Under the pieces are notes generated by a model, which saw only the letters and a program-made list of their open reading frames with translations, was not told where the DNA came from and did no database searches. The position numbers and the translations under genes were made by a program. From CAYPNP01 sp964412195 (GTDB lineage: Bacteria > Acidobacteriota > JAAYUB01), in assembly GCA_964412195.1 (NCBI GenBank), contig CAYPNP010000003.1, positions 1 through 64,000 of the forward strand: a stretch of DNA of 64,000 bases, in the 5' to 3' direction. This document shows, in pieces, positions 1-7,358 of this stretch. Each line of letters begins with the position of its first letter. Within the stretch, counting starts at the first letter, position 1.

Positions 1-537
1 CGATATTGTTCACGCGGCAGGAATTCTTTAGCAATGCGCAAACATTGCTCGACTCCGCTGGAAGGGTCGCTATAAACGCCAGTGCCCACGCCAGCCAGGA
101 TTGCAGAACCCAGGATGCCGCCCTCGTTTGTTTCGAAAGTTGCCACCTTCTTTTGATAGATATCAGCTTTAATTTGAGACCATAGATCGCTGTTTGCCCC
201 TCCTCCATTATGATAAACTACATTGACTTGATGTCCTGCCTTCTCGACGATTTCCAGAGTGCGGCGCAGTTCGAAGGTCACGCCTTCCATGATCGCGCGC
301 ACCATGGCGCCTTTACCGGTGCGAGGGGTGACGCCAAAGAAAACACCGCGGGCATAGGGCGTTCCTAATGAACGTTCGCCCATCAAGTATGGATAATATA
401 ATAAACCTTCTGTGCCGGGTTCAACCGCTTTTGCCAGTTCGTTCAGAATATCGTATACTTCGATTTTCTTCTTTTGCGCTTCGATGACTTCGTTTTGGCA
501 GAATGAATCTTTGAACCATTTCAATGAGCCGCCGCCG
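1..537 (-). CDS. FGGY-family carbohydrate kinase (xylulokinase-like), C-terminal fragment
   Basis: Translating the minus strand from about 537 to 1 gives about 179 uninterrupted residues without a start or a stop. They begin GGGSLKWFKDSFC and continue through PYLMGERS, FFGVTPRTGKGAMVRAIMEG, YHNGGGANSDLWSQIKADIY and EGGILGSAILAGVGTGVY. These are hallmark blocks of the C-terminal FGGY_C actin-like domain of sugar kinases, and the sugar is most likely a pentulose such as xylulose. The N-terminal half is missing because the reading frame stops matching the family at about 528-537, where the sequence becomes an OmpA gene on the other strand. The 3' end runs off the window. The segment uses TTA, AAA and GAA freely and is clearly AT-richer than the rest. 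The family call is strong; whether it belongs to this chromosome is doubtful. Confidence 0.85.
528..537. other. Chimeric junction at a GCCGCCGCC microhomology
   Basis: The minus-strand kinase reads GGGS across these bases, and the plus-strand OmpA gene reads its PPP linker across the same bases. To the left every base belongs to the kinase; to the right every base belongs to OmpA. Both genes are cut in the middle of a conserved region, in opposite orientation, with a base-composition change exactly here. This is the expected signature of an assembly misjoin or an illegitimate recombination at a short shared sequence. Confidence 0.8.
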
Positions 538-900
538 AAGGTGATCACGCTGGAAGACGTGCACTTCGACTTCGACAAGGCCACGCTGACGGATGAGGCC
601 AAGGCGATCCTGCTCCGCAACATCGCGGTGCTGAAGGAGAATCCGGAGATCAAGGTGACCGTTGAAGGCCACACCTGCGCGCATGGATCCGAGAAGTACA
701 ACATGCGTCTCGGCGAACGGCGCGCCCAGGCCGTCAAGGAGTTCCTGGTCAAGGAAGGGGGCATCGACGAGGCCCGGATGACCACCATCTCGTATGGTGA
801 GACCCGCCTGCTCAATCCCGAGGTGCCCACTGCCAAGAACAAGAACACTCCGGAAGTCAAGGCGAACCGGCGCGTCCACTTTGAGGTGGTCGCCCAGTAA
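529..900 (+). CDS. OmpA-family peptidoglycan-binding domain protein, 5'-truncated
   Basis: About 123 residues survive: a proline stub (PPPK), VHFDFDKATL, VEGHTCAHGSEKYNMRLGERRA and SYGETRLLNP, ending VHFEVVAQ. This is a complete OmpA C-terminal domain, with the usual NxxLxxxRA-type helix present as NMRLGERRA. Such domains anchor outer-membrane proteins or lipoproteins (OmpA, Pal) to peptidoglycan in the periplasm. The N-terminal signal and barrel or lipoprotein part is missing. An ATG at 412 opens a longer frame, but its first ~39 residues are antisense of the kinase fragment and should not be annotated. The domain is followed directly by a strong terminator. Confidence 0.85.
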   Translation, partial: PPPKVITLEDVHFDFDKATLTDEAKAILLRNIAVLKENPEIKVTVEGHTCAHGSEKYNMRLGERRAQAVKEFLVKEGGIDEARMTTISYGETRLLNPEVPTAKNKNTPEVKANRRVHFEVVAQ

Positions 901-920
901 CCCTTTGTTTCATTTCAGGG

Positions 921-954
921 GGGCACAGGCCGCGCGCCTGTGCCCTTCTTTTTT
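921..954 (+). terminator. Rho-independent terminator after OmpA
   Basis: A perfect 10-bp stem, GGGCACAGGC / GCCTGTGCCC, with a 5-nt loop is followed by a T-rich tract (TTCTTTTTT). It begins 20 nt after the OmpA stop codon. Confidence 0.85.
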
Positions 955-971
955 CTCGGAAGGAGCAATTC

Positions 972-2699
972 GTGGGACGCCCTGAACGCCTTGCCGATTC
1001 CAGGCGAAACCTGCTCGCCGGGGCCATCGCCCTGTGGCTTGCGACCATCGTGACGGCCGCGCCGCCGCCCCCGGATCCGCCGGCCGCGCTCACGGAGCTG
1101 GAGGACCTGCTGCCCAGCCTGAACTTCCGGGATGTCACCGCTGCGAGTTTTAATCCTTCCGGCATCGAAGTGGCCCCCTTCCTCCGCTTGGCCGTCTGCG
1201 ATTTCGACGGGGACGGGCGGCCGGACCTGGTCGTCGGAGACAAGAACGGCAGGGTCTCGCTCCTCACCAGCGCCGACAACCTCCATTGGCAGGTCCGGGA
1301 GGGGTACTTTGCAGGAGTCGGGGGAGGTGCCTTCGTGGCGCCCGCGGTGGGGGACCTGGACGGCGATGGCGCGATGGAGCTGGTGGTGGGCACGGGCGGA
1401 TTTTCCTCCCTTTCGGGCCGGATCCTGGTCTACAAGAACGATGGAACCCCGGCCGCTCCGGCCTGGCGCCAGATGGAGACCACGGTCATGGACGTGGGCG
1501 ATGACGCCGCGCCGACCGTGGCCGATTTCAACTTCGACGGCCGTCCCGACATCATCGCCGGCAACTCGGCCGGGTGGCTGTCCTTCTACCGCAACGAGGG
1601 GAAGGGGAGCTTCACCAAGCTGACGCTGCCGGCCGCCCTGCGCCGTTCCTTCGGCATGTACACCGCTCCCGGTGCCGTCCAGCTGCCGGACCGCGTGCTT
1701 CTGGCGGTGGGGCGGGACCAGGGGAATTCGCTGCTCTTCGAGCTGCGGAAAGGCGCGGGAGGGTCAGCCGCCGTGCAGCTTCCGGCCAACCTGCCGGCGC
1801 GGCAATTCGCCTCCCCGGCTTGGGCACGGCTGGTGCGGCCCGACCGCTGGGACCTGATCCTGGCAGACGGGGACGGCGGCCTGGAGTACTACGAAAGCCG
1901 GGGCGCCGGTTTCACCGGGTGGAACAAGAACCCGGAGTTGTTTCAAAACCGGCTCCTGACCAGTCCGTCGTGCCACCCCATGTTCTCCATGCTGGGAGGC
2001 GCGCCGGCCATCGTGACGGGCGGCATCGACGGCGACCTCCGGTTCTTCGAGTCCAACCCCTCGACGGCCCCGGTGCCTTGGACCGAGCGGAGGGGGTATT
2101 TCGGCGGGATCAAGTTGCAGGGATTCTCCCACGGCCTGCTGACCGCGTGGGAAGGGCGCATGCTCCTCGTCACCGGCCAGGGAGACGGCAGCGTGCGGGC
2201 GTTTTTCAACAACGGCAGCGAAAAAGCGCCCCGGTGGGCGGAGTCGCCCAAGTTCTTTCAGGGAGTCCGCGTCCCCGGCCACAGCACGCCGTGCATCAGC
2301 GACCTTGATGGGGACGGGGCCATGGACCTCCTGGTGGGCGGAGCAGACGGCAGGCTGTGCGCATTCCGCTCCACCCCCGGCGGCCGGAGCGGCTTGCCCG
2401 TCTGGCAGCGCCTCCCCGGCCCCTGGGACGAGGTCAAGGTGGCCGGCCATGCCGATCCCGCAGTGATCCGGAAGGGGAACATTCTGGTCTTCCTGGTGGG
2501 CCAGGAGGACGGCCGGATCCGGGCCTACATCTCCGCCTGCACCAAGACCGGGCCCGGCAAGCTGCTGGAGGCGCCGCTGCCGCCCGCCTGCCGGGTGCAC
2601 CGGTACGCGGCCCCGACGGTCCAGCTGCAGGGCGGGAAGCTGGTGCTGATCACCGGGGACTACGATGGAAACCTGCGGCAATTCATCGCCGAAGAATAA
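972..2699 (+). CDS. Secreted FG-GAP/VCBS repeat protein
   Basis: 575 residues. The start is GTG at 972, with AGGAG at 961-965 six bases upstream. A positively charged N-terminus and a hydrophobic stretch at about residues 14-31 form a signal peptide or anchor. The body repeats a beta-propeller blade pattern with Asp-rich calcium loops: DFDGDGRPD near residue 77, DLDGDGAME near 129, DFNFDGRPD near 185 and DLDGDGAMD near 444, each followed by LVVG-type strands. This is typical of FG-GAP/VCBS seven-bladed propellers (integrin-alpha-like), which act outside the cell in adhesion or as scaffolds. No catalytic residues are recognisable. It stands alone between the OmpA terminator and a convergent operon. 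The family call is firm; the ligand is unknown. Confidence 0.8.
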   Translation: MGRPERLADSRRNLLAGAIALWLATIVTAAPPPPDPPAALTELEDLLPSLNFRDVTAASFNPSGIEVAPFLRLAVCDFDGDGRPDLVVGDKNGRVSLLTSADNLHWQVREGYFAGVGGGAFVAPAVGDLDGDGAMELVVGTGGFSSLSGRILVYKNDGTPAAPAWRQMETTVMDVGDDAAPTVADFNFDGRPDIIAGNSAGWLSFYRNEGKGSFTKLTLPAALRRSFGMYTAPGAVQLPDRVLLAVGRDQGNSLLFELRKGAGGSAAVQLPANLPARQFASPAWARLVRPDRWDLILADGDGGLEYYESRGAGFTGWNKNPELFQNRLLTSPSCHPMFSMLGGAPAIVTGGIDGDLRFFESNPSTAPVPWTERRGYFGGIKLQGFSHGLLTAWEGRMLLVTGQGDGSVRAFFNNGSEKAPRWAESPKFFQGVRVPGHSTPCISDLDGDGAMDLLVGGADGRLCAFRSTPGGRSGLPVWQRLPGPWDEVKVAGHADPAVIRKGNILVFLVGQEDGRIRAYISACTKTGPGKLLEAPLPPACRVHRYAAPTVQLQGGKLVLITGDYDGNLRQFIAEE

Positions 2700-2704
2700 C
2701 CAGC

Positions 2705-2729
2705 AGCAAAGGCGCAAAGGGCGCAAAGA
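2705..2729. repeat. Short tandem repeat, GCAAAGGC family
   Basis: Three imperfect units of a CGCAAAGGC-type motif start a few bases after the FG-GAP stop codon. The same family recurs near 26840. No gene is seen between 2700 and 2844. Confidence 0.6.
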
Positions 2730-2844
2730 CCTCTCATTGAAATGGCGGACGGGGATTCCGGGTGCGTCCGTCAGCCGCTTCCTCAGTTCCGGGAACGGAA
2801 GCAGTCATCGGGAGCCTTGACCGCCGCGGCCGGCAGAATTCGCT

Positions 2845-3333
2845 TCAGCGGGAAGGGACCAGAATGGTCACATCCTGGAACCGTCGCACGAGCCGGTAGC
2901 GCTCCACGGTCACGCGGACCAGGGCACAGTCCGGTGAGTCGACGAAATCCCGGAGGCGGGGGTGTCTGGCCAGGAATGCCTCCGCAATGGGGACGCGTCC
3001 CTCGCCGCCGGCTTCCCGGGCCGGACCATACGCCGTGACGGCCGCGGCGAGGTGGAAGTCGCTTGCCCGGTTGCTCCGGTTGTCCATCAGCAGCGCCACC
3101 TGCGGCTGCCGGAGGAGGTTCTCGAATTTCAGGGTGGCGCGGCTTGTGGCGAAGAACAGCTCGCAGAGGTCCGGCGACGGGACGACCGCCACCAGGCTGC
3201 CATGGGGGCCTCCTTCGCCCACGGTGATCAGAACCCCCAGCAGTTGAGTCCCGAGCAGAACCGACAGGTCCGCGGTCGGGTCGTCCACGCCGCTGGATCG
3301 GAAAGGGTGGCCCTCCCCGTCGAGCCACTTCAT
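2845..3333 (-). CDS. PPOX-type FMN-binding (pyridoxamine 5'-phosphate oxidase-like) protein
   Basis: 162 residues, all one split-barrel domain. The order is a strand with LGVLITVGEGGPHGSLVAVV, then FFATSRATLKFENLLRQPQVALLMDNRSN, the typical PPOX segment in which Ser/Thr-Lys-x-x-N contacts the flavin phosphate, then the C-terminal barrel strands. The family uses FMN, F420 or heme; substrates cannot be told from sequence. GGGAGG lies upstream of the ATG. The gene is translationally coupled to the Dabb gene upstream, whose TGA is separated from this ATG by one base, so the two form an operon. The protein is cytoplasmic, with no signal peptide. Confidence 0.8.
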   Translation of the reverse strand: MKWLDGEGHPFRSSGVDDPTADLSVLLGTQLLGVLITVGEGGPHGSLVAVVPSPDLCELFFATSRATLKFENLLRQPQVALLMDNRSNRASDFHLAAAVTAYGPAREAGGEGRVPIAEAFLARHPRLRDFVDSPDCALVRVTVERYRLVRRFQDVTILVPSR

Positions 3334-3334
3334 C

Positions 3335-3637
3335 TCAGACCTCCCAGTCGGCGACGCGGCGCTCGGTCCGGACGCTGCGCAGGAACTCCACCAGGCGCCG
3401 GTGGGCGGGGTGGTCCTGGTAGGCGCGCAGGGCGTCCCAGCTCTCGAAATCGGCCACCAGGGCGAGGTCGGAGGCCTCGGGCGAATCCGCCTGGTTGATG
3501 CCTACCGAGAAGGACAGGAATCCGGGGATCTCCGCGGTGAGTGCCTCAATCTGCGCCTTGGCCTTGAGGAGGTTCTCGGCCCGGCTCGCTCCCCGCGCCT
3601 CCTCCTGAAATCGCCAGACCACGACATGTCGGATCAT
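3335..3637 (-). CDS. Dabb (stress-responsive A/B barrel) domain protein
   Basis: 100 residues starting MIRHVVVWRF. The start at 3637 is chosen because GAGGAG sits 5-9 bases upstream; a longer frame reaching 3823 would be encoded by tandem repeats. The sequence shows the Dabb pattern: HVVVWRF, a helix, IPGFLSFSVGIN, then SDLALVADFESWDALRAYQDHPAHR. Dabb proteins are small dimeric alpha/beta barrels found as stress proteins or cyclases; in bacteria their role is generally unknown. It is the first gene of the operon with the PPOX protein. Confidence 0.82.
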   Translation of the reverse strand: MIRHVVVWRFQEEARGASRAENLLKAKAQIEALTAEIPGFLSFSVGINQADSPEASDLALVADFESWDALRAYQDHPAHRRLVEFLRSVRTERRVADWEV

Positions 3638-3700
3638 AGGTCGCTCCTCGAGCAATCTGGATTGCATTGTGGGTATTGCCACTGAGATTGTCAACCGGCG

Positions 3701-3965
3701 GGATTGCGGATTGCGAATTGCGGATTGCGGATTGCGGATCGCGGATTCGGAACCCAATCGTAATTGTAATCGTGCTCGTAATCGACCGATGACCGGTGAC
3801 AGATGACCGGTGACCGCTGCCAATCGCTACCGGAATCGTCATCGCCATTGACTTTCGGAGATTTCCCATGGAGGCACAGAGCCCGGAGAGCCGATCCGCA
3901 ACCCGCCGAATTTCCCACGCACCACACGAACCACGCGAAATGCATCAATCCGCAATCCGCAATTG
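3701..3965. repeat. Composite tandem-repeat locus
   Basis: This fills the 330-bp gap between two minus-strand genes. From left to right: GGATTGC heptamers (3701-3748); CGTAAT/CGTGCT hexamers (3755-3788); GACCGGTGAC units (3790-3816); a degenerate ATCGTC stretch; GAGGCACAGAGC-type units (3868-3885); CACACGAACC units near 3920; and ATCCGCA heptamers (3947-3965) ending three bases before the stop codon of the next gene. The two heptamer arrays are inverted relative to each other. No coding potential. Confidence 0.75.
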
Positions 3966-3967
3966 TT

Positions 3968-4987
3968 TCACTCCGGTTTCGGCCGCAGCCGCTCGATGAA
4001 GGAGGCCTTCATCCAGTAAATGGCCGGATTGCCGCAGCCCGGCCGGGAGGCCGTGCGGCGCAGGAAATCCAGGGTGAGCCGGCTGCCGGGCGGGGCTTCC
4101 GCCGCCGGGCGCACCGACATGAAGAAGAAGTATTTCCCGTCGGGGGAGAGCGCCGGGCTGTACTCCTCGCCGCTCTTGGAGCTGATGGGCGGACCGAGGT
4201 GGATCGGCTCGCCCCAGGAGCCGTCCGGTTTCCGGAAAAGGAGGTAGTAGTCCGTGGCGCCGCAGGTGTCGGGGCGGCCGTAGATCGGCAGGATCATGAA
4301 ACTCTCGTCGGGCGACACGAGCGCGTTGAACTGGGCGGGGGCGCCGTTCACCGGGGCGGGGAGCTTCTCCGGCTCGGCGTAGCCGTCGCCGGACCTCCGG
4401 GAACGGTAGATGAAATTGGTGCCGGCGGCGGCATCGGTGCGGGTGAAGTACAGCGTACCGTCCCGCGTCACAGAGGGGAAGTACTCGCCCGCCGGCGTGT
4501 TCACCGGGGCGCCGAGGTTCCGGGGCTCCCCCCAGCCATCGCCGGCGCGATCCATCACCCAGAGGTCCCAATCGTGCTCCCGCGGCGGGCCCCCGCCGGC
4601 CGGGCGGTTGGAGGCGAAGAAGAACCGCCGGCCGTCCGGCGTGATGCAGGGTTCGCCGTACCGGTACGCCGGGTCGGCGGAGAAGGGGGCCACCTCCGGC
4701 GCCGTCCAGCGGCCGTCCACGAGGCGGGTGATGGCGATGACGCTGTAGCTGTAGCCGCCGGTCGACACGCTGAAGTATAGCTCCTTCCCGTCCGGGGTCA
4801 TGGCGATGTCCCGGGTGAACAGGGCCGTGGACACGATCCCGGGCGCGAAGAGCGCCGGCTCATCCCCCGGCAGCGGCTGCCCGATGTAGGGTCCGGCCGG
4901 GAGTGCGGCGGCCGGCGCGGCCGTGCCGGCGAACAACGGGAGCAGGCAGGACAGGCAGAGGCAGACGCTGGCGAGAAGACGGCTCAT
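3968..4987 (-). CDS. Secreted PD40 (TolB-like) beta-propeller protein
   Basis: 339 residues. The start at 4987 (MSRLLASVCLCLSCLLPLFA) is chosen for its signal peptide and the AGGAGG about 10 bases upstream; the frame continues upstream without support. Repeated PD40 motifs follow: AMTPDGKELYFS, CITPDGRRFFFASNRP, SVTRDGTLYFTRTD, LVSPDESFMILPIYGRPD and ALSPDGKYFFFMS. They describe about five propeller blades of the WD40-like TolB type. No protease domain is attached, so this is probably a periplasmic or surface binding protein. C-terminal cysteines are few. The stop codon abuts a heptamer repeat array. Confidence 0.8.
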   Translation of the reverse strand: MSRLLASVCLCLSCLLPLFAGTAAPAAALPAGPYIGQPLPGDEPALFAPGIVSTALFTRDIAMTPDGKELYFSVSTGGYSYSVIAITRLVDGRWTAPEVAPFSADPAYRYGEPCITPDGRRFFFASNRPAGGGPPREHDWDLWVMDRAGDGWGEPRNLGAPVNTPAGEYFPSVTRDGTLYFTRTDAAAGTNFIYRSRRSGDGYAEPEKLPAPVNGAPAQFNALVSPDESFMILPIYGRPDTCGATDYYLLFRKPDGSWGEPIHLGPPISSKSGEEYSPALSPDGKYFFFMSVRPAAEAPPGSRLTLDFLRRTASRPGCGNPAIYWMKASFIERLRPKPE

Positions 4988-5240
4988 GGGAGGTCCTCCT
5001 TGGGAATCTGGAGGATTATTCGAGATGAGAAGCGGAAAAGTTCCGGGTTCATCCTGCCTGGGCGGGCTCGACACCTCTGGGGGTGATCTCCGGATTGGAT
5101 CGCGGGGACGTTGCGATCGACCAGCGCGTCCGGTCGCCGGTCACCGTTCATCCGTCGATCAAACCACGAGTGAACACGTTTCGGAGAAAGCAACCGGAGA
5201 TGAAAAATGACCCATCCGTCGTGTTCCGGCTTGCCGGCCA

Positions 5241-5366
5241 GATCCGCGGGAATCCGCGTTCATCCGCGTCAGGGATCGCCTCTGCAGACTCTGCGTCTCT
5301 GCGTATAATATTTTGATTCGATTACGATTACGAGCACGACCCCGAGCACGAGCACGAGCACGATTG
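5241..5366. repeat. Composite tandem-repeat element, plus orientation
   Basis: The order is AATCCGCGTTCATCCGCGT units (5251-5268), GCCTCTGC/CTCTGCGT units (5278-5304), an AT-rich connector ending TTTTGATTCG, then GATTACGAGCACGA hexamers to 5366. Bases 5307-5339 (33 nt) are identical to the reverse complement of 57240-57272. The rest of the 4988-5442 gap holds no gene. Confidence 0.75.
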
Positions 5367-5380
5367 CAGACTAAAATACC

Positions 5381-5409
5381 TTGCTCTTGAGAGGGGGAAT
5401 CCGTAAGAT
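5381..5409 (+). promoter_or_regulatory. Sigma70-like promoter for the DUF1846 gene
   Basis: TTGCTC (5381-5386), a 17-bp spacer, then TAAGAT (5404-5409). It lies 33 bases before the ATG at 5443. The match is moderate and is inferred from sequence alone. Confidence 0.4.
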
Positions 5410-5442
5410 ACATTTTTCCGCCACATCGAGCAGGGAGGAACC

Positions 5443-6957
5443 ATGCCCGGAACCATCGGCTTCGACAACGAAAAGTACCTGCAGGAGCAGCGCGCCGCCA
5501 TCCTGGAGCGGGTGGCCCAGTTCAATCACAAGCTCTACCTGGAGTTCGGCGGCAAGCTGCTCTACGACTACCACGCCAGCCGAGTGCTGCCGGGCTTCGA
5601 CCCCAACGTCAAGATGCGCCTCCTGCGCGAGCTGCGCGACCAGGCCGACTTCCTGCTTTGCATCTACGCCGGGGACATCGAGCGGCGCAAAATCCGGGCC
5701 GACTTCGGCATCGCCTACGACGCCGACGCCATGAAGCTCATCGACGACCTGGCCGACTGGGGCGTGCCGGTCACCGCCGTGGTGATCACCCGCTACGATG
5801 GCCAGCCCGCCGCCCGCATCTTCAAGAACAAGCTGGAGCGGCGCGGGCTGCCGGTCTTCACCCACCGGGCCACCCCGGGCTATCCCACCGACATCGACCG
5901 GATCGTCAGCGACGAGGGGTATGGCGCCAACGCCCGCATACCCACCACCAAGCCGCTGGTGGTGGTCACCGGGCCCGGGCCCGGCAGCGGCAAGCTGGCC
6001 ACCTGCATGAACCAGATGTACCACGACCACCGCGCGGGCGTGCACAGCGGCTACGCCAAGTTCGAGACCTTCCCCATCTGGAACCTGCCCCTCAAGCACC
6101 CCGTGAACGTGGCCTACGAGGCCGCCACCGCCGAATTGCGAGACGTCAACCTGATCGACCCGTTCCACCTGGAGGCGTACTCCCAGACCGCCATCAACTA
6201 CAACCGCGACGTGGAGATCTTCCCGGTGCTGCAGCGGATCCTGGAGCGGATCACCGGCGCCGCCTCGCCCTACCGCTCGCCCACCGACATGGGCGTGAAC
6301 CGGGCCGGCTTCGGCATCGTCGACGATGCCGCGGTCCAGGCCGCCGCCCGGCAGGAGATCATCCGGCGCCACTTCCGCTACGCCTGCGAGTACATGCTGG
6401 GGCTGGTGGACCACGAGACCGCCCAGCGGGCCGAGCTGCTGATGAGCGACGCCGGGCTCCGGCCGGAGGACCGCCCGGTGGTGGGGCCCGCCCGGGCCGC
6501 GGCCGCCGGGGGCGAGGCCGAAGGCAAGGGCCACGACGGCATCTACTGCGGCGCGGCCATCCGGCTGCCCGGCGGGGCGGTGGTGACGGGGAAGAACTCC
6601 GCCCTGATGCACGCCGCGTCCAGCCTGGTGCTCAACGCGGCCAAGGCAGTGGCGGGGATCCCCGACAAGATCCACCTGATCTCGCCGTCCATCCTGAATT
6701 CCATCGCCACGCTGAAGCAGCAGACCGCCCGCAAGCACGTCAGCCTGGACCTCAACGAGGCCCTCATCGCCCTGGCCATCAGCGCCGCCACCAATCCCAC
6801 CGCCTTGCTGGCCATGGAGAAGCTGAAGGACCTGCGGGGCTGCGAGGCCCACCTGACCCACATCCCGACCCCCGGCGACGAGGCCGGCCTGAGGGACCTC
6901 GGCGTGAACCTGACCACCGACCCGCAGTTTTCCTCCCGGAGGCTGTTCGTCCGGTAA
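5443..6957 (+). CDS. DUF1846 / UPF0371 family protein
   Basis: 504 residues, the full family length (about 500). It begins GTIGFDNEKYLQEQRAAI and contains the conserved FGGKLLYDYHASRVLPGF, CIYAGDIERRKIRADFGI, a glycine-rich GPGPGSGKLATC (residues ~176-187, P-loop-like) and the C-terminal LHLI-type block ISPSILNSIATLKQ. These features define UPF0371, a cytoplasmic family of unknown biochemical role. The start has GGAGG about 9 bases upstream and its own promoter-like sequence. It is monocistronic, with repeat-filled gaps on both sides. Confidence 0.88.
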   Translation: MPGTIGFDNEKYLQEQRAAILERVAQFNHKLYLEFGGKLLYDYHASRVLPGFDPNVKMRLLRELRDQADFLLCIYAGDIERRKIRADFGIAYDADAMKLIDDLADWGVPVTAVVITRYDGQPAARIFKNKLERRGLPVFTHRATPGYPTDIDRIVSDEGYGANARIPTTKPLVVVTGPGPGSGKLATCMNQMYHDHRAGVHSGYAKFETFPIWNLPLKHPVNVAYEAATAELRDVNLIDPFHLEAYSQTAINYNRDVEIFPVLQRILERITGAASPYRSPTDMGVNRAGFGIVDDAAVQAAARQEIIRRHFRYACEYMLGLVDHETAQRAELLMSDAGLRPEDRPVVGPARAAAAGGEAEGKGHDGIYCGAAIRLPGGAVVTGKNSALMHAASSLVLNAAKAVAGIPDKIHLISPSILNSIATLKQQTARKHVSLDLNEALIALAISAATNPTALLAMEKLKDLRGCEAHLTHIPTPGDEAGLRDLGVNLTTDPQFSSRRLFVR

Positions 6958-7180
6958 ATCGGCCGACGGAACGGTCGACCGGAGCGCGGACGTCCCCGTT
7001 CTTACGATTTCGCCCACCGACCGTAAACCGCGGCGCCCCGCCGCGGGACGATATCACTGCCGACGATACCCTACGGTTGCCGCAACTCCTTGCGCCATCA
7101 CGCGTCCGGGGAACGCGGTGTACGGGGACGGGGCGCGCCGGAGGCGCGCCGGAGAGGCTCCGGATCCCTGCCCAACTCTA

Positions 7181-7224
7181 CCGATTCACCGATTCACCCA
7201 TTCACCGATTCACCGATTCACCGT
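7181..7224. repeat. CGATTCACC nonamer tandem array
   Basis: About five near-perfect copies of the 9-bp unit CGATTCACC. The same unit recurs at 36403-36427 and, inverted, at 52393-52432. The surrounding gap (6958-7287) has GC-rich GGCGCGCC inverted segments near 7138-7152 and GGACGTCC-like pieces, and no gene. Confidence 0.75.
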
Positions 7225-7287
7225 TTCGTCGTGCGGCCGGGGACATCCGCGCTCCAACCGGCACAGCCGTAGGGTGGCTCCTGCAAC

Positions 7288-7316
7288 TTGAAATCCTCCC
7301 TGCGAAATGATATCAT
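7288..7316 (+). promoter_or_regulatory. Promoter with overlapping palindrome, giant LRR gene
   Basis: TTGAAA (7288-7293), a 17-bp spacer, then TATCAT (7311-7316). A perfect 14-bp palindrome AAATGATATCATTT (7305-7318) covers the -10 box and could be a repressor site. The predicted leader is about 36 nt, and the GGAGGG ribosome-binding site precedes the ATG at 7370. Confidence 0.5.
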
Positions 7317-7358
7317 TTCTACAAATAATCAAAGTTATCGGGTCACTCTCATAATCGT

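Noticed and set aside
412..528. N-terminal extension of the OmpA frame from an ATG at 412
   Set aside because: These codons are the antisense of a well-matched kinase domain and no ribosome-binding site or signal peptide is present.
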